Assembly: GCA_008638205.1 (NCBI GenBank) | Contig: VTPO01000008.1 | Span: 1 to 61,546, forward strand | Direction of reading: 5' to 3' | Length of the DNA stretch: 61,546 bases | Origin: Pelagibacteraceae bacterium | Lineage (GTDB): Bacteria > Pseudomonadota > Alphaproteobacteria > Pelagibacterales > Pelagibacteraceae | Part shown: positions 23,928 to 34,272 of the stretch, piece by piece | How positions within the stretch are numbered: the first letter of the stretch is position 1 | Layout of the letters: each line of letters starts with the position of its first letter | Program-made: the position numbers and the translations under genes | Notes under the pieces: model-generated | The model's database searches: none | Seen by the model: only the letters and a program-made list of their open reading frames with translations | Told to the model about the DNA's origin: nothing

Positions 23928-26285
23928 ATGAGTCAAATGATTAGAACTTTAATATTAGGCATTTTATCAATTACTTTTTTAGGTTTTTTAACAGCCTTTT
24001 TGATCTTGTGGTATTTTTCCAACGATTTACCTAATTATCGTTTTTTAGAAACTTACAAACCTGCAGTATCTAGTAAAATTTATAATAATAATGGCGACAT
24101 AGCTGCTGACTTTGCAGTTCAAAAAAGAACTTTTGTTAGCATTGATGAAATTCCAGATTTTGTAATCAATGCTTTTTTATCCGCAGAAGATAAAAACTTT
24201 TTCAATCATCCTGGGATCGATGCAAAAGGAATAACTAGAGCTGTCTTTAACAATCTTCAAAATATTGTAAGTGGAAAAAGATTGGAGGGTGCTTCTACCA
24301 TTACCCAACAAGTAGCAAAAAATTTTTTACTAACTTCAGATGTCTCGCTCTCACGAAAAGTAAAAGAAGCAATTTTAGCATTTAGAATTGAAAAATATTT
24401 AAGTAAAAAAAGAATTTTAGAGCTCTATCTTAATGAAATTTATCTTGGCGAAAGAGCTTATGGAATAGCTTCTGCAAGTATGGTTTATTTTGACAAGTCA
24501 TTAAAAGAACTGAGTATTTCTGAGGCAGCATTATTAGCCACTCTTCCAAAAGCTCCCAGTACCTACAATCCTTATCGAAATTTAAATACTACTTTAAAAA
24601 GAAAAGACTGGGTATTAGCAAGAATGCTAGAAAATAATTTTTTAAGCAAGAATGGTTATGAAAAAGAAATTAAAAAGACAATTGTTTTAAAAAAAAGAAA
24701 GTTGAATTTTTACAATGAGTCCCTTTTTTTTACAGAAGAAGTCAGGCGTTTCTTGTTTGAAAAATATGGTGAAGATGTTCTTTATAAACAAGGTCTATAC
24801 GTTAAAACCTCATTGAATAATAACCTTCAATCAATAGCAACTGCAGCATTGAGAAAGCATGTCGAGCTTTATGATAGAAGACATGGTTGGAGAGGACCTA
24901 TAAAAAATGTAAAGACAGCCGACAACTGGAAGAAAAGTATTAATTTAAAAAAATATGATAAATTAAGTGATTGGAAGGTAGCTATAGTTACCAATGTCCA
25001 AGAATCTTTTGCCGAAATAGAAACTTCAGACAATACCTTAGCAAAAATTAATCTAGAAAATCTCAAATGGGCACGACAACATGTTAATACTACAGATCTT
25101 GGACCAGCAATTGTAAATGTAAATCAAGTTTTGAAAATTAATGATCTGATATGGGTGGAGAAAAATAAGAAAAATAACAGTTGGTACTTGAGACAAATTC
25201 CAGAAGTAAATGGATCGGTAATTATTTTAAATCCTTGGAATGGACGAATTTATGCAATGGTTGGAGGTTATAGTTTTGATTTAAGTCAATTTAACAGAGC
25301 AACACAGGCAAAAAGACAGCCTGGATCAGCTCTTAAACCTTTTGTTTATGCTGCAGCTCTTGAAAATGGATACCAACCCAACAGTTTTCTTTTAGATGCT
25401 CCTTACATTTCGCAGCAAACCAAAAGCCAAGCAAAATGGAAACCATCCAACTATGGAAACAAATTTTATGGGATGGGCACTCTTAGATCTGGAGTAGAAA
25501 AGTCACGAAATCTTATGACTATTCGTTTAGCGCAATCGGTAGGAAATAAAAAAATTTTGGACCTAACTAAAAAATTAAAAATTTATGAAAATCCAGATAA
25601 TTTACTTTCTTTTTCATTGGGAGCTGGTGAAACTACTTTGTTAAATCTTACTAATGCCTACGGAGCATTTGTCAATGGCGGAACCATGCCACGCCCATCT
25701 TTAGTTGATTTAATACAAGATCAAAATGGAAAAACGATCTATAAAAAAGAAAGTTATCAATGCAATGGATGTGATCAGATTTCTATTAACAAGGAAGAAT
25801 ATCCAAGAGTAGAAAATACAGAAAGTAGAATTTTAAGCGAAGCATCTTCCTATCAGTCAGTTTCAATCCTAGAAGGAGTTGTGGACAGAGGCACCGGAAA
25901 AAGAATGAGGCCTTTGCAAATTCCACTTGCCGGGAAGACAGGTACAACTAATGATAATATGGATGCCTGGTTTATTGGGTTTACACCAGATTTGGTGATT
26001 GGTACGTACGTTGGTTTCGATAATCCTAAAACATTAGGAAAGTTTGAAACAGGCGCTAAGGCTGCCTTGCCTATATTTCAAGATATTGTGCAAAATTTAC
26101 CCAAAAAAAACATCTCCTCTTTTTTTAAAATTCCACCATCTGTGAATTTAGCTCCTATTAATATAATATCTGGATTGAGCGATAAGAAACAAAAAAACAA
26201 TACTTTTTTAGAGGCATTTAAATTAAATGAATTTCCTAAAGACAAACATATAGATTTAAATAAAAAACTAAGTACAGTTTATTAA
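23928..26285 (+). CDS. mrcA: bifunctional penicillin-binding protein 1A
   Basis: Class A PBP of 785 residues making peptidoglycan strands and cross-links in the periplasm. A signal-anchor helix occupies residues 6-30. The GT51 glycosyltransferase domain has catalytic Glu87 in AEDKNFFNHPG and the GASTITQQVAKN motif at 121-132. An OB-like insert lies around 350-425. The transpeptidase domain has SALK (Ser467, Lys470), SRN (526-528) and KTGT (670-673). The order rne (divergent)-PBP1A-prfB is conserved in alphaproteobacteria, usually with an amidase gene that is missing here. Confidence 0.95.
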   Translation: MSQMIRTLILGILSITFLGFLTAFLILWYFSNDLPNYRFLETYKPAVSSKIYNNNGDIAADFAVQKRTFVSIDEIPDFVINAFLSAEDKNFFNHPGIDAKGITRAVFNNLQNIVSGKRLEGASTITQQVAKNFLLTSDVSLSRKVKEAILAFRIEKYLSKKRILELYLNEIYLGERAYGIASASMVYFDKSLKELSISEAALLATLPKAPSTYNPYRNLNTTLKRKDWVLARMLENNFLSKNGYEKEIKKTIVLKKRKLNFYNESLFFTEEVRRFLFEKYGEDVLYKQGLYVKTSLNNNLQSIATAALRKHVELYDRRHGWRGPIKNVKTADNWKKSINLKKYDKLSDWKVAIVTNVQESFAEIETSDNTLAKINLENLKWARQHVNTTDLGPAIVNVNQVLKINDLIWVEKNKKNNSWYLRQIPEVNGSVIILNPWNGRIYAMVGGYSFDLSQFNRATQAKRQPGSALKPFVYAAALENGYQPNSFLLDAPYISQQTKSQAKWKPSNYGNKFYGMGTLRSGVEKSRNLMTIRLAQSVGNKKILDLTKKLKIYENPDNLLSFSLGAGETTLLNLTNAYGAFVNGGTMPRPSLVDLIQDQNGKTIYKKESYQCNGCDQISINKEEYPRVENTESRILSEASSYQSVSILEGVVDRGTGKRMRPLQIPLAGKTGTTNDNMDAWFIGFTPDLVIGTYVGFDNPKTLGKFETGAKAALPIFQDIVQNLPKKNISSFFKIPPSVNLAPINIISGLSDKKQKNNTFLEAFKLNEFPKDKHIDLNKKLSTVY

Positions 26286-26287
26286 TT

Positions 26288-27380
26288 ATGTTCGAGCAAA
26301 AAAAAATTATTTTAAGTTTAGAAGATTCTTTATCTAAGATATGGAGTTATCTTTGACAAAATTCACTGTATTAAAAAAATAGAAGAAATTGAAATTGAAA
26401 TAAGTAAGCCTGATTTTTGGAATGATAATCAGAACGCTCAATTGGTTATTAAAGAGAAAAACCACCTTGAAAAAATTTTAAATGATTACAAGTCTTACAA
26501 AGAAGAGCTCACGAATATTAAGGAGTTGGTAGAATTAAATACAAAAGACAATGATGAAAATCTAACTAAAGAGCTAGAGACGAGTTTAAAAAAACTTGAA
26601 TTAAAAATAAGAGAGATAGAACTCTTTTGCTTTCTATCTAAAAAAAATGATGAGCTAGATGTGTATGTGGAAATTCACGCAGGAGCTGGAGGTACAGAGA
26701 GTCAAGATTGGGCTGAAATGCTGAGGACCATGTATATAAAATGGGCTGAAAAAAAATCTTTTTCTTTTAGTTTAATCAGTGAAACAAAGGGTGAGGAAGT
26801 AGGATTTAAATCTTCTACCATTAAAATCGAAGGAAAATATGCCTATGGATTTCTTAGACATGAATCGGGAGTTCACCGGTTAGTTAGAATTTCTCCTTTC
26901 GATTCTGATAAAAGACGTCACACTAGCTTTGCAAGTGTCTGGGTATATCCTGTTGTTAATGAAAGTGTAGTGGTGGATATAAATGAGAAAGATTTGAGAA
27001 TAGATACCTACAGGTCTAGTGGTGCGGGAGGTCAGCACGTCAATACGACTGATAGTGCTGTGAGAATAACTCATCAACCAACTAATATTGTTGTGCAATG
27101 TCAAAACGAAAGATCGCAACACAAAAATAAAGACACTGCTATGAATATGTTAAAAGCCAGATTGTATGAGCTAGAACTTCAAAAGAAAAAAGAAGAAAGT
27201 AAATCTGTAGAATCAAGCAAAACTGATATTGGATGGGGCCACCAAATAAGATCTTATGTACTGCAACCTTATCAAATGGTAAAAGATAGCCGCACAGGAT
27301 TGGAAAGAACCGACCCCGATAAAGTTTTAGATGGACATTTAAACCCTTTTTTAGAAGAGTCTTTGTATAAATTAAACTAA
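26288..27380 (+). CDS. prfB: peptide chain release factor 2 (programmed +1 frameshift)
   Basis: RF2 recognises UGA and UAA stops. The gene is read as two joined parts: ATG 26288 to CTT 26351-26353 (22 codons), then a +1 shift past the T of an in-frame TGA (26354-26356) and onward from 26355, giving 363 residues, close to the 365 of E. coli RF2. The peptide around the shift reads IWSYLDKIHCIKK. The RF2 anticodon tripeptide SPF is at about 202-204 and GGQ at about 247-249. It starts two bases after the PBP1A stop. The shift provides autoregulation: low RF2 favours frameshifting at UGA. Confidence 0.96.
26343..26357 (+). promoter_or_regulatory. prfB programmed frameshift site
   Basis: The sequence GGAGTTATCTTTGAC has a GGAG Shine-Dalgarno-like element at 26343-26346, four bases, the slippery CTT codon, then TGA and C. 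The last ten bases match the E. coli prfB site exactly (TATCTTTGAC); E. coli has AGGGGG three bases before CTT, so the internal ribosome-binding element is weaker here. Confidence 0.92.
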
Positions 27381-27383
27381 ATT

Positions 27384-29657
27384 ATGAAATTAATAAAATT
27401 TTTATCTTTTTTACTAGTCTTTATTTTTATTTTATTTTTAATTTCGATTAATGGATTTAGCACATCATCATTCAACACAACTGTTAAAGAAAAAATAGAA
27501 AAGAGACTTGCTGGTAGTGTCATAAACTTTTCTAATATAAAAATTTCTTTAGACCCTAGTACTTTTGCAATTAATGCAAAACTGAATGACCCAGAGTTTT
27601 CTTTTAAAAACAAAAAAATTGAAGTAAAAAATTTAAGTACTCAATTAAACTTGGTATCTATTTTTCAAGATGAAAAGAGATTTAAATCTTCTTTTTTAGA
27701 AATAGGAAAAACAGATATTTTAACTTTACTTCCTTTGCTAAGAGACTTTAACCTCAATGCTTATCAAACACTTTCAGAAAGAATTCTTTCTGGTGCCTTA
27801 GAGGGAAGCGCAAGTATAGATTTTGAAACAAAATCTAACAATCTGTTTCAGGGAACTATCACCGATCTTACAGTTCAGATCTATGAAAACGTACCTTATG
27901 CAACCAATATAAATGCTGAGTTTGAATATAGTAATTCAGATTTGAATATTAAGGTCGAAAAGGGAAAATTATCTGATTTGAATATTGCAAAATCAAACAT
28001 TTCTTTAAATCACAAAGATTTAAATAATATTTTAATTAATACGAATATTTCGATCACAGGAAATGTTGATTATTTAGCTAATCTGAAAGAGTTCAAAAAA
28101 ATTAGCAGTGAAGTGTTTCCAGCAGGTATAGAAAAGCTAAAAGGAGATCTCGACATATCTTTGTCGATAGATCTAAAGACCGATAGTAGTTTTGTCATTC
28201 GTGATATTAAAAGCCAAAGCACCATTAAGGTAAGTGAAGCTGGTTTTGATTTTTATGTAAAAAAAAAGAACGATGCTAATAGAATAAGTGTTTCGCAAAT
28301 TAATTTTATCACTGAATTAAAAAATAAAAATCTCAATACAAAAGGAAAATTTTTAGCAAACAACAAACCTATCGCTTTTTCTTTAGCCAACCAGTTAAAT
28401 TCAAAAGATTTTAAAGCTAGTTTTTCAGGTGCGATTGATACTAACGATTTCAACAATTATATACAAATCAAAGCCATACAAGGGGTGGTAGGATTTAAAA
28501 TAGACGTAAGCCAAGCTTTAAATAAAAAAAATACTGATATTGCATTGGATTTGGAAAAATCATTGGTTCAATTGGATATAATTAATTATACAAAAAAACC
28601 AGATATTAAAGCCAATCTCAATTTTCAAATAGTTCACAAATCAAAAAATAATATTAGCATTCCTAATTTGACATACTCGAGCAAAGATACGGATGTGAAA
28701 ATTCTTAACTTGATCCTCGATAAGGATTATAAAATTTATAATTTTAAATCAATGAAGGTGAGTACTGAAAATAACTCATTTACCGCAACTAAGAATAAAA
28801 AAAACATTACTACTCAAGGAAGTTCTTTAGATCTCAGACAGTTTGTAAAATCTCTTGTCAAAACAAAAAAGAAAAGAAAAGCTTTATCTCCTAAATTTAA
28901 TGCAAGTGTTAATGCTAAAATTAAAAATATATTGGTAGGAGATGACAAATTAAATAACGCAGTTTTTTCTGGTGTTATTAAAAATGGCTCTTATCAATCC
29001 TTAAATGCATTTGGTTCATTTTCCAATACAGAAACAGCATCGATTCAAATCTCTAAAAATAAGAGCAATAATTTAGAAACTGTATTAATTTCAGATCGCT
29101 CTAGACCTTTTTTATCAGGATTAAGTTTTGCCAATAGTTTTTCTAACGGTGCACTTAATTTCTCTTCAGAACGACTGAGCCAAGATCATTCCACTTCTAA
29201 AGTAATTTTAAATAAATTTTATGTAAAAAAAATGCCTGTTCTTGCAAATCTTTTGTCCTTAACTTCCTTCACTGGTTTGGTGGATACCTTACAAGGAAAG
29301 GGTGTTTTTTTTGACAAGTCTTACTTGGAGTTTGAAAAGAAAAATGGAATTTTGACAATTGTAGATGCTTATGGAACCGGAGATTCTTTAGGATATATTT
29401 TAGAAGGTAAAATTAATGCCGATGGTTATGTAAGTTTTGCAGGAAGTTTGGCTCCAGCTTACGTACTGAATAGACTAGTAAGAGGCATTCCTATTATTGG
29501 AAAAATAATCACAGGTAAGCAAGGGGACGGTGTGTTTGGTGCTAGTTTTAAAATTAAAGGTCAGCCGGGATCTTTGAAAACAACGGTTAATCCTATTAAA
29601 ACATTAACACCTAGGTTTATTCAAAGATTTATCGGTCTTTTTAAAAATAAAAATTAA
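27384..29657 (+). CDS. AsmA-like envelope protein (YhdP/AsmA superfamily)
   Basis: Protein of 757 residues with an N-terminal signal anchor (FLSFLLVFIFILFLISING) followed by a long beta-rich region. The C-terminal block (about 600-740) has the AsmA-like pattern: LTSFTGLVDTLQGKGVFF, then GTGDSLGYILEGKINADGYV and RGIPIIGKIITGKQGDGVFGASFKIKG. AsmA-superfamily proteins are inner-membrane-anchored bridges thought to move phospholipids to the outer membrane. It follows prfB by three bases. Its stop shares TTAA with the stop of convergent tyrS. Confidence 0.8.
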   Translation: MKLIKFLSFLLVFIFILFLISINGFSTSSFNTTVKEKIEKRLAGSVINFSNIKISLDPSTFAINAKLNDPEFSFKNKKIEVKNLSTQLNLVSIFQDEKRFKSSFLEIGKTDILTLLPLLRDFNLNAYQTLSERILSGALEGSASIDFETKSNNLFQGTITDLTVQIYENVPYATNINAEFEYSNSDLNIKVEKGKLSDLNIAKSNISLNHKDLNNILINTNISITGNVDYLANLKEFKKISSEVFPAGIEKLKGDLDISLSIDLKTDSSFVIRDIKSQSTIKVSEAGFDFYVKKKNDANRISVSQINFITELKNKNLNTKGKFLANNKPIAFSLANQLNSKDFKASFSGAIDTNDFNNYIQIKAIQGVVGFKIDVSQALNKKNTDIALDLEKSLVQLDIINYTKKPDIKANLNFQIVHKSKNNISIPNLTYSSKDTDVKILNLILDKDYKIYNFKSMKVSTENNSFTATKNKKNITTQGSSLDLRQFVKSLVKTKKKRKALSPKFNASVNAKIKNILVGDDKLNNAVFSGVIKNGSYQSLNAFGSFSNTETASIQISKNKSNNLETVLISDRSRPFLSGLSFANSFSNGALNFSSERLSQDHSTSKVILNKFYVKKMPVLANLLSLTSFTGLVDTLQGKGVFFDKSYLEFEKKNGILTIVDAYGTGDSLGYILEGKINADGYVSFAGSLAPAYVLNRLVRGIPIIGKIITGKQGDGVFGASFKIKGQPGSLKTTVNPIKTLTPRFIQRFIGLFKNKN

Positions 29658-30892
29658 ATAACATTTATTACGAAATGTTTTTTTTTGCCAAAAGATATCT
29701 TAATCTGTTTATTAACCACGTCTGTTAAGGTTATTTTTTTCTCTTCATTCGTTTCAATAATATTGTTAATTCTATAGGCACCGTTCACCATATTTCTTTT
29801 GAAGTCTCCCCCGGAGCTAGAAAATTGAATTTCTAACAACATATCCTTTAAAGCAATACCTTTTTCAATTTCACTTTTTTTCATTTTTTTACTAGGAAGA
29901 TCTTTTCCAGTAGAGCGTTCCTCAAAGGTAGAGCGTGATGTTTCTTCAGCTTCTTGAGCAGCTTTTTTTCCATGAAGTAAAGTTGTGGCTTCATTTGCCA
30001 ACAATATTTTTAGTTCATTTAATTGGTTGCCAGTGTATTGTTCGTAGGATTTGATGACCTCTACCTCTAGTTCTGTAAAAAGATATAAATATCTAATAAC
30101 ATCCCTGTCATCAGTATTTCTCCAGAACTGCCAATAATTATAAGTGCTGACCAAATCTTCGTTAAGCCAAACAGCACCATCTTCTGTCTTGCCCATTTTT
30201 TTACCTTGAGCTGTTGTAATCAATGGAGTGGTTAAGCCCATCGCCTCACCTTGAATCTCTTTTCTTATAAGATCTACACCATTTACAATGTTACCCCACT
30301 GGTCTGAACCACCAATTTGTAAGAGGCAGTCATTATTTTTAAATAATTCTAGATAGTCATAAGCCTGCAAAATCATGTAATTAAATTCTAAAAAACTTAA
30401 AGATTGTTCACGTTCCAGTCTGGTTTTAACACTATCAAAAGTTAACATTCTATTCAGTGTAAAATGTTTTCCATACGTTCTTAAAAAATCAATATAGTTA
30501 AGCTTAGTGAGCCATTTTTTATTATTTACATAAACAACTTTTTCCATATTTTCTCGATCAAGAAATTTGGAAAAAATTCCTTTGATTTGTTGAATGTTTT
30601 TTTCTATTTGCTCTTCTGTTAAAATCTTTCTGCTTTCTTCTTTTCCAGAGGGATCACCCACCATAGTAGTTCCACCACCCAATAAAACGATGGGTTTATG
30701 CCCAAATTTTTGAAAGAGGCGAAGGCACATGATTTGTATCAAGCTACCAACATGAAGACTTGATGCGGTACAGTCGAAGCCTATGTAGAAAGAGATTTTT
30801 TTACCCTCAAGTAGTTTTTCCAAATAGTTTTCATTGGTACATTGAAAAAAATACCCACGATTTTTAAATTCTGTTAAAAGTTTTTTATTCAT
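29654..30892 (-). CDS. tyrS: tyrosyl-tRNA synthetase
   Basis: Class Ic aminoacyl-tRNA synthetase of 412 residues charging tRNA-Tyr. The HIGH motif is HVGS at 47-50 in FDCTASSLHVGS; the KMSKS-type loop reads KMGKT at 232-236; SDQWGN is the tyrosine-binding region around 196-201. The C-terminal S4-like domain (about 340-412) includes VNGAYRINN and ends GKKKHFVINV. It is divergent from anmK, a pairing common in alphaproteobacteria. Confidence 0.97.
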   Translation of the reverse strand: MNKKLLTEFKNRGYFFQCTNENYLEKLLEGKKISFYIGFDCTASSLHVGSLIQIMCLRLFQKFGHKPIVLLGGGTTMVGDPSGKEESRKILTEEQIEKNIQQIKGIFSKFLDRENMEKVVYVNNKKWLTKLNYIDFLRTYGKHFTLNRMLTFDSVKTRLEREQSLSFLEFNYMILQAYDYLELFKNNDCLLQIGGSDQWGNIVNGVDLIRKEIQGEAMGLTTPLITTAQGKKMGKTEDGAVWLNEDLVSTYNYWQFWRNTDDRDVIRYLYLFTELEVEVIKSYEQYTGNQLNELKILLANEATTLLHGKKAAQEAEETSRSTFEERSTGKDLPSKKMKKSEIEKGIALKDMLLEIQFSSSGGDFKRNMVNGAYRINNIIETNEEKKITLTDVVNKQIKISFGKKKHFVINVI

Positions 30893-30953
30893 TTAATATG
30901 ATGACCTCTAATAAGTTTATTATACAATATTCTACTAATTTGAAATATTTATT

Positions 30954-32045
30954 ATGAATACAATTTATACCGCATTAGGCATGATGAGCGGTACTTCTTT
31001 TGATGGTATTGATCTTTCTATTATTGAAACTGACGGTAAAGATTATTTAAGATTTAAGAAAAATTTTTATTATCCTTATGACCCTAAGATAAAAAAGCTT
31101 TTACACAATTGTAAAAAAAAACTTAGCAACAAAGATTCTAAGGCTATATTGAAATCAAGCTTATTTAAAGAAAGTTCTCGAGTGATAACTATGCTGCACG
31201 CCAAAGCTGCACATAGCATTTTACGAACATATAAAAAAAAAGTTCATTTAGTGGGATTCCATGGAGTTACCATTGATCACAATCCTAGTAAAAAAAAAAC
31301 AATTCAGCTTGGTGATCCTCTTTTATTAAAACAAATGATCAATTTACCCATTGTTTTTAACTTTAGACTGAATGACCTTAAAAATGGAGGTCAAGGTGCT
31401 CCTTTGATACCAGTATATCACCGAGCTCTAGCAAAAAAAATCAAAGAAAAAAAACCAACTCTATTTATAAACATAGGAGGCATTTCTAATTTTACCTACA
31501 TTAATAAAAATAAAATGTTTGCCAGTGATATAGGCCCAGGAAATTGCCTTTTGGATGAATGGATAAATTCTAATACTAGTATGCCATATGATAAAAATGG
31601 AAAAATGTCTTCCAAAGGAATTGTAGATTTTAATTTTATAAATAATTTTATAGATAGACTGGAGCACTTTGAAAAAAAGAACGTCTCCTACGATACTTCT
31701 GATTTTAGTATTTCAGAATTGCGTGGGTTAAGTGTGGAGGATGGCGCTGCAACTTTATCTTATTTAACCGCCCAGTTAATTGCAGATTTAATTAATAGCT
31801 ACCCAAAAGTTAACAATGTTTATTTTGGAGGAGGGGGTAGAAAAAATTCATTTTTCATGAAAGTAATTAAAAAGCTTACCAAAACAAATATTGTGAACTT
31901 AGATAAAATAGACATAAGTGGAGATTTTGTTGAATCACAAGCCTTTGCCTATCTTGCAGTTAGATCTCTTTTAAAACTTCCAATTACCTTTAAAGATACT
32001 ACAGGATCTAAGAAGCCAGTGTCGGGTGGAGTTATTTATCGTTAA
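30954..32045 (+). CDS. anmK: anhydro-N-acetylmuramic acid kinase
   Basis: Cell-wall recycling enzyme, 363 residues, phosphorylating and hydrating 1,6-anhydro-MurNAc to MurNAc-6-phosphate. The ATP site GMMSGTSFDGIDLS begins at residue 9; GFHGVTIDHNP, NIGGISNFTYI and DIGPGNCLLDEWI are all family landmarks, and the ending FGGGGRKN and SGDFVESQAFAYLA are intact. It is divergent from tyrS by 61 bases, and its stop abuts the convergent hydrolase gene with no gap. Confidence 0.96.
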   Translation: MNTIYTALGMMSGTSFDGIDLSIIETDGKDYLRFKKNFYYPYDPKIKKLLHNCKKKLSNKDSKAILKSSLFKESSRVITMLHAKAAHSILRTYKKKVHLVGFHGVTIDHNPSKKKTIQLGDPLLLKQMINLPIVFNFRLNDLKNGGQGAPLIPVYHRALAKKIKEKKPTLFINIGGISNFTYINKNKMFASDIGPGNCLLDEWINSNTSMPYDKNGKMSSKGIVDFNFINNFIDRLEHFEKKNVSYDTSDFSISELRGLSVEDGAATLSYLTAQLIADLINSYPKVNNVYFGGGGRKNSFFMKVIKKLTKTNIVNLDKIDISGDFVESQAFAYLAVRSLLKLPITFKDTTGSKKPVSGGVIYR

Positions 32046-32702
32046 TTAAAAAAATCTTGATTCTTTTTTAATGTAAGTGTCGAGAATTTTAATAAATTCT
32101 TTATCTTTATTTAAGAAAAAATGATCTGCATTTTTAATTTCAGCAAAATCTACAGCAATTTTTTTTTGACTTGTTAGTTTTTCTTTCAAGCCTTTCATTG
32201 ATTCATCAGTAACTAGTTGATCTTGATCTCCGTGAATAACTAAACCAGAAGTTGGGCAGGGAGCTAAGAAATTAAAATCAAATATATTTGGTTGAGGAGA
32301 AATGGATACAAATCTAAAAATTTCAGGTCTTCTCATTAATAGTTGCATACAAATCAAAGCACCAAAAGAAAAACCTACCACCCAACTTTCATTAGAACTT
32401 TGATTGTTTCTTTGTAAAAAATCTAAAGCTGCAGCTGCATCTGACAACTCTCCCAGACCATTATCAAATTTTCCTTCGCTTTTTCCAACTCCTCTAGAGT
32501 TAAATCGACACACTGAAAAATTATTTTGTAAAAAGGTATGATAAGCGTTGTACGTTACTCTATTGTTCATTGTACCTCCATACTCAGGGTGTGGGTGCAA
32601 AATTAAAGCAATGGGAGCGCTATCTTTTTTACTTTGAATATATTTTGCCTCTAATTTGCCATCAGGGCCGTTTATAAATATCTCTGCGTTATTATATTTC
32701 AT
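32046..32702 (-). CDS. alpha/beta hydrolase (COG2945-type)
   Basis: Cytosolic serine hydrolase of 218 residues. The oxyanion/entry region is LILHPHPEYGGTMNNRV, the nucleophile elbow is GFSFGA (Ser in GxSxG), the acid is in VIHGDQDQLV and the catalytic His in NADHFFL. These are the marks of a small family of dienelactone-hydrolase-like proteins with unknown substrates. The 118 bases upstream hold the promoter region of the divergent suf operon. Confidence 0.85.
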   Translation of the reverse strand: MKYNNAEIFINGPDGKLEAKYIQSKKDSAPIALILHPHPEYGGTMNNRVTYNAYHTFLQNNFSVCRFNSRGVGKSEGKFDNGLGELSDAAAALDFLQRNNQSSNESWVVGFSFGALICMQLLMRRPEIFRFVSISPQPNIFDFNFLAPCPTSGLVIHGDQDQLVTDESMKGLKEKLTSQKKIAVDFAEIKNADHFFLNKDKEFIKILDTYIKKESRFF

Positions 32703-32772
32703 TAGATGTAATTGAATAAATTTGAAAAATGCTTATATCATAACTTTAGTATTAATAAGGTAAAAAATATCT

Positions 32773-32778
32773 TATAAT
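32773..32778 (+). promoter_or_regulatory. candidate -10 element of the suf operon
   Basis: A perfect TATAAT lies 48 bases before the sufB start. The region upstream has only a poor -35 match, and an imperfect palindrome (TAAGGTA, five A, TATCTTA; 32756-32774) sits between the two positions where a repressor or activator could act. No IscR, RirA or Irr consensus is obvious. This is a suggestion from sequence pattern alone. Confidence 0.4.
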
Positions 32779-32820
32779 TCAGCGGCAATTAAGCCTCAGC
32801 TAACAGAAAATGTTGTATTA

Positions 32821-34272
32821 ATGAGTAACGGTCAAGAGTTTATAAATAATTACAATCAGGGTACTGAGTATGCCCAAGGTTTTGTAACTGATGTTGAAAC
32901 GATAGATGTTCCTAAGGGACTATCTGAAGAAGTAGTTAAATTTATTTCCAAACAAAAAAAAGAACCAAAGTGGATGCTTGAATGGAGACTGAAAGCATTC
33001 GAAAGACTTCAATCCATGAAAGAGCCAGATTGGCAAAAACCAAAATACCCAAAAATTGATTATCAAGATCTTTATTATTATTCAGCCCCTAAAAGTCTGC
33101 AAGATCAACCTAAATCCTTAGATGAGATTGATCCAGAAATTAGAAAAACGTATGACAAGTTGGGAATACCTTTGTTGGAACAAAAAAGATTATCAGGCAT
33201 TGCCGTTGATGCCGTATTTGATTCAGTTTCTGTAGCAACTACTTTTAAAGAAAAGCTAGGAGAAATTGGAGTTATTTTCTGTTCCATTTCAGAAGCTACT
33301 AGGGAGCATCCAGAGCTTGTTAAAAAATATCTAGGTTCTGTTATTCCTATGTCAGATCATTTTTTTGCAACTTTAAATTCGGCTGTATTTACAGATGGAT
33401 CGTTTGTTTACATACCACCAGGAGTTCGTTGTCCCATGGAACTATCTACTTATTTTAGAATCAATGCTTCTAATACTGGACAGTTTGAAAGAACTTTAAT
33501 TATTGCTGATAAGGGTAGTTATGTAAGTTATTTAGAAGGCTGTACAGCTCCCATGAGAGATGAAAATCAACTTCATGCTGCCAACGTAGAGTTGGTTGCT
33601 TTAGACGATGCAGAAATAAAATATTCAACAGTGCAAAATTGGTATCCAGGCGACAAAGATGGAAAAGGTGGAATTTATAATTTTGTAACTAAAAGAGGTG
33701 CTTGCCGAGGAAAAAACTCTAAAATTTCTTGGACTCAAGTAGAAACTGGTTCTGCTATCACATGGAAATACCCAAGTTGTATTTTGCAAGGGGATAACTC
33801 CCAAGGAGAATTTTATTCAGTTGCTATTACTAATAATTATCAAAAAGCAGATACAGGAACCAAAATGATTCATTTAGGAAAAAATACTAGAAGTAAAATA
33901 ATTTCTAAAGGTATATCCGCAGGTCATGCTGACAATACCTACCGAGGAATGGTTAGTATCCATCCAAAGGCTACTGGTGCCAAAAACTTCACACAGTGCG
34001 ATTCATTGCTAGTAGGAAACAAATGTGGAGCCCATACTATTCCCTACATTGAAAACAAAAATGCATCTTCAGAGATTGAACATGAGGCAACTACTTCAAA
34101 GATTGGTGAAGACCAATTATTTTATTGCAGACAAAGAGGACTGAATCAAGAAGAGGCCGTAAGTTTGATTGTTAATGGTTTCTGCAAAGAAGTTTTACAA
34201 CAGCTACCAATGGAATTTGCAGTGGAAGCTCAGAAATTAGTTGGCATAAGCCTAGAGGGAAGCGTTGGTTAA
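32821..34272 (+). CDS. sufB: Fe-S cluster assembly scaffold protein SufB
   Basis: Core scaffold subunit of the SufBCD complex, 483 residues, cytosolic. Recognisable blocks are [39 protein letters not shown] and, near the C-terminus, [21 protein letters not shown]. It heads a seven-gene operon sufBCDSUTA with no iscR-type regulator gene before it. Its stop overlaps the sufC start (TAATG). Confidence 0.97.
   Translation: MSNGQEFINNYNQGTEYAQGFVTDVETIDVPKGLSEEVVKFISKQKKEPKWMLEWRLKAFERLQSMKEPDWQKPKYPKIDYQDLYYYSAPKSLQDQPKSLDEIDPEIRKTYDKLGIPLLEQKRLSGIAVDAVFDSVSVATTFKEKLGEIGVIFCSISEATREHPELVKKYLGSVIPMSDHFFATLNSAVFTDGSFVYIPPGVRCPMELSTYFRINASNTGQFERTLIIADKGSYVSYLEGCTAPMRDENQLHAANVELVALDDAEIKYSTVQNWYPGDKDGKGGIYNFVTKRGACRGKNSKISWTQVETGSAITWKYPSCILQGDNSQGEFYSVAITNNYQKADTGTKMIHLGKNTRSKIISKGISAGHADNTYRGMVSIHPKATGAKNFTQCDSLLVGNKCGAHTIPYIENKNASSEIEHEATTSKIGEDQLFYCRQRGLNQEEAVSLIVNGFCKEVLQQLPMEFAVEAQKLVGISLEGSVG

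Noticed and set aside
26288-26356. Apparent frameshift or broken start in prfB
   Set aside because: The TATCTTTGAC sequence and the RF2 protein on both sides match the known programmed frameshift, so it is not a pseudogene.
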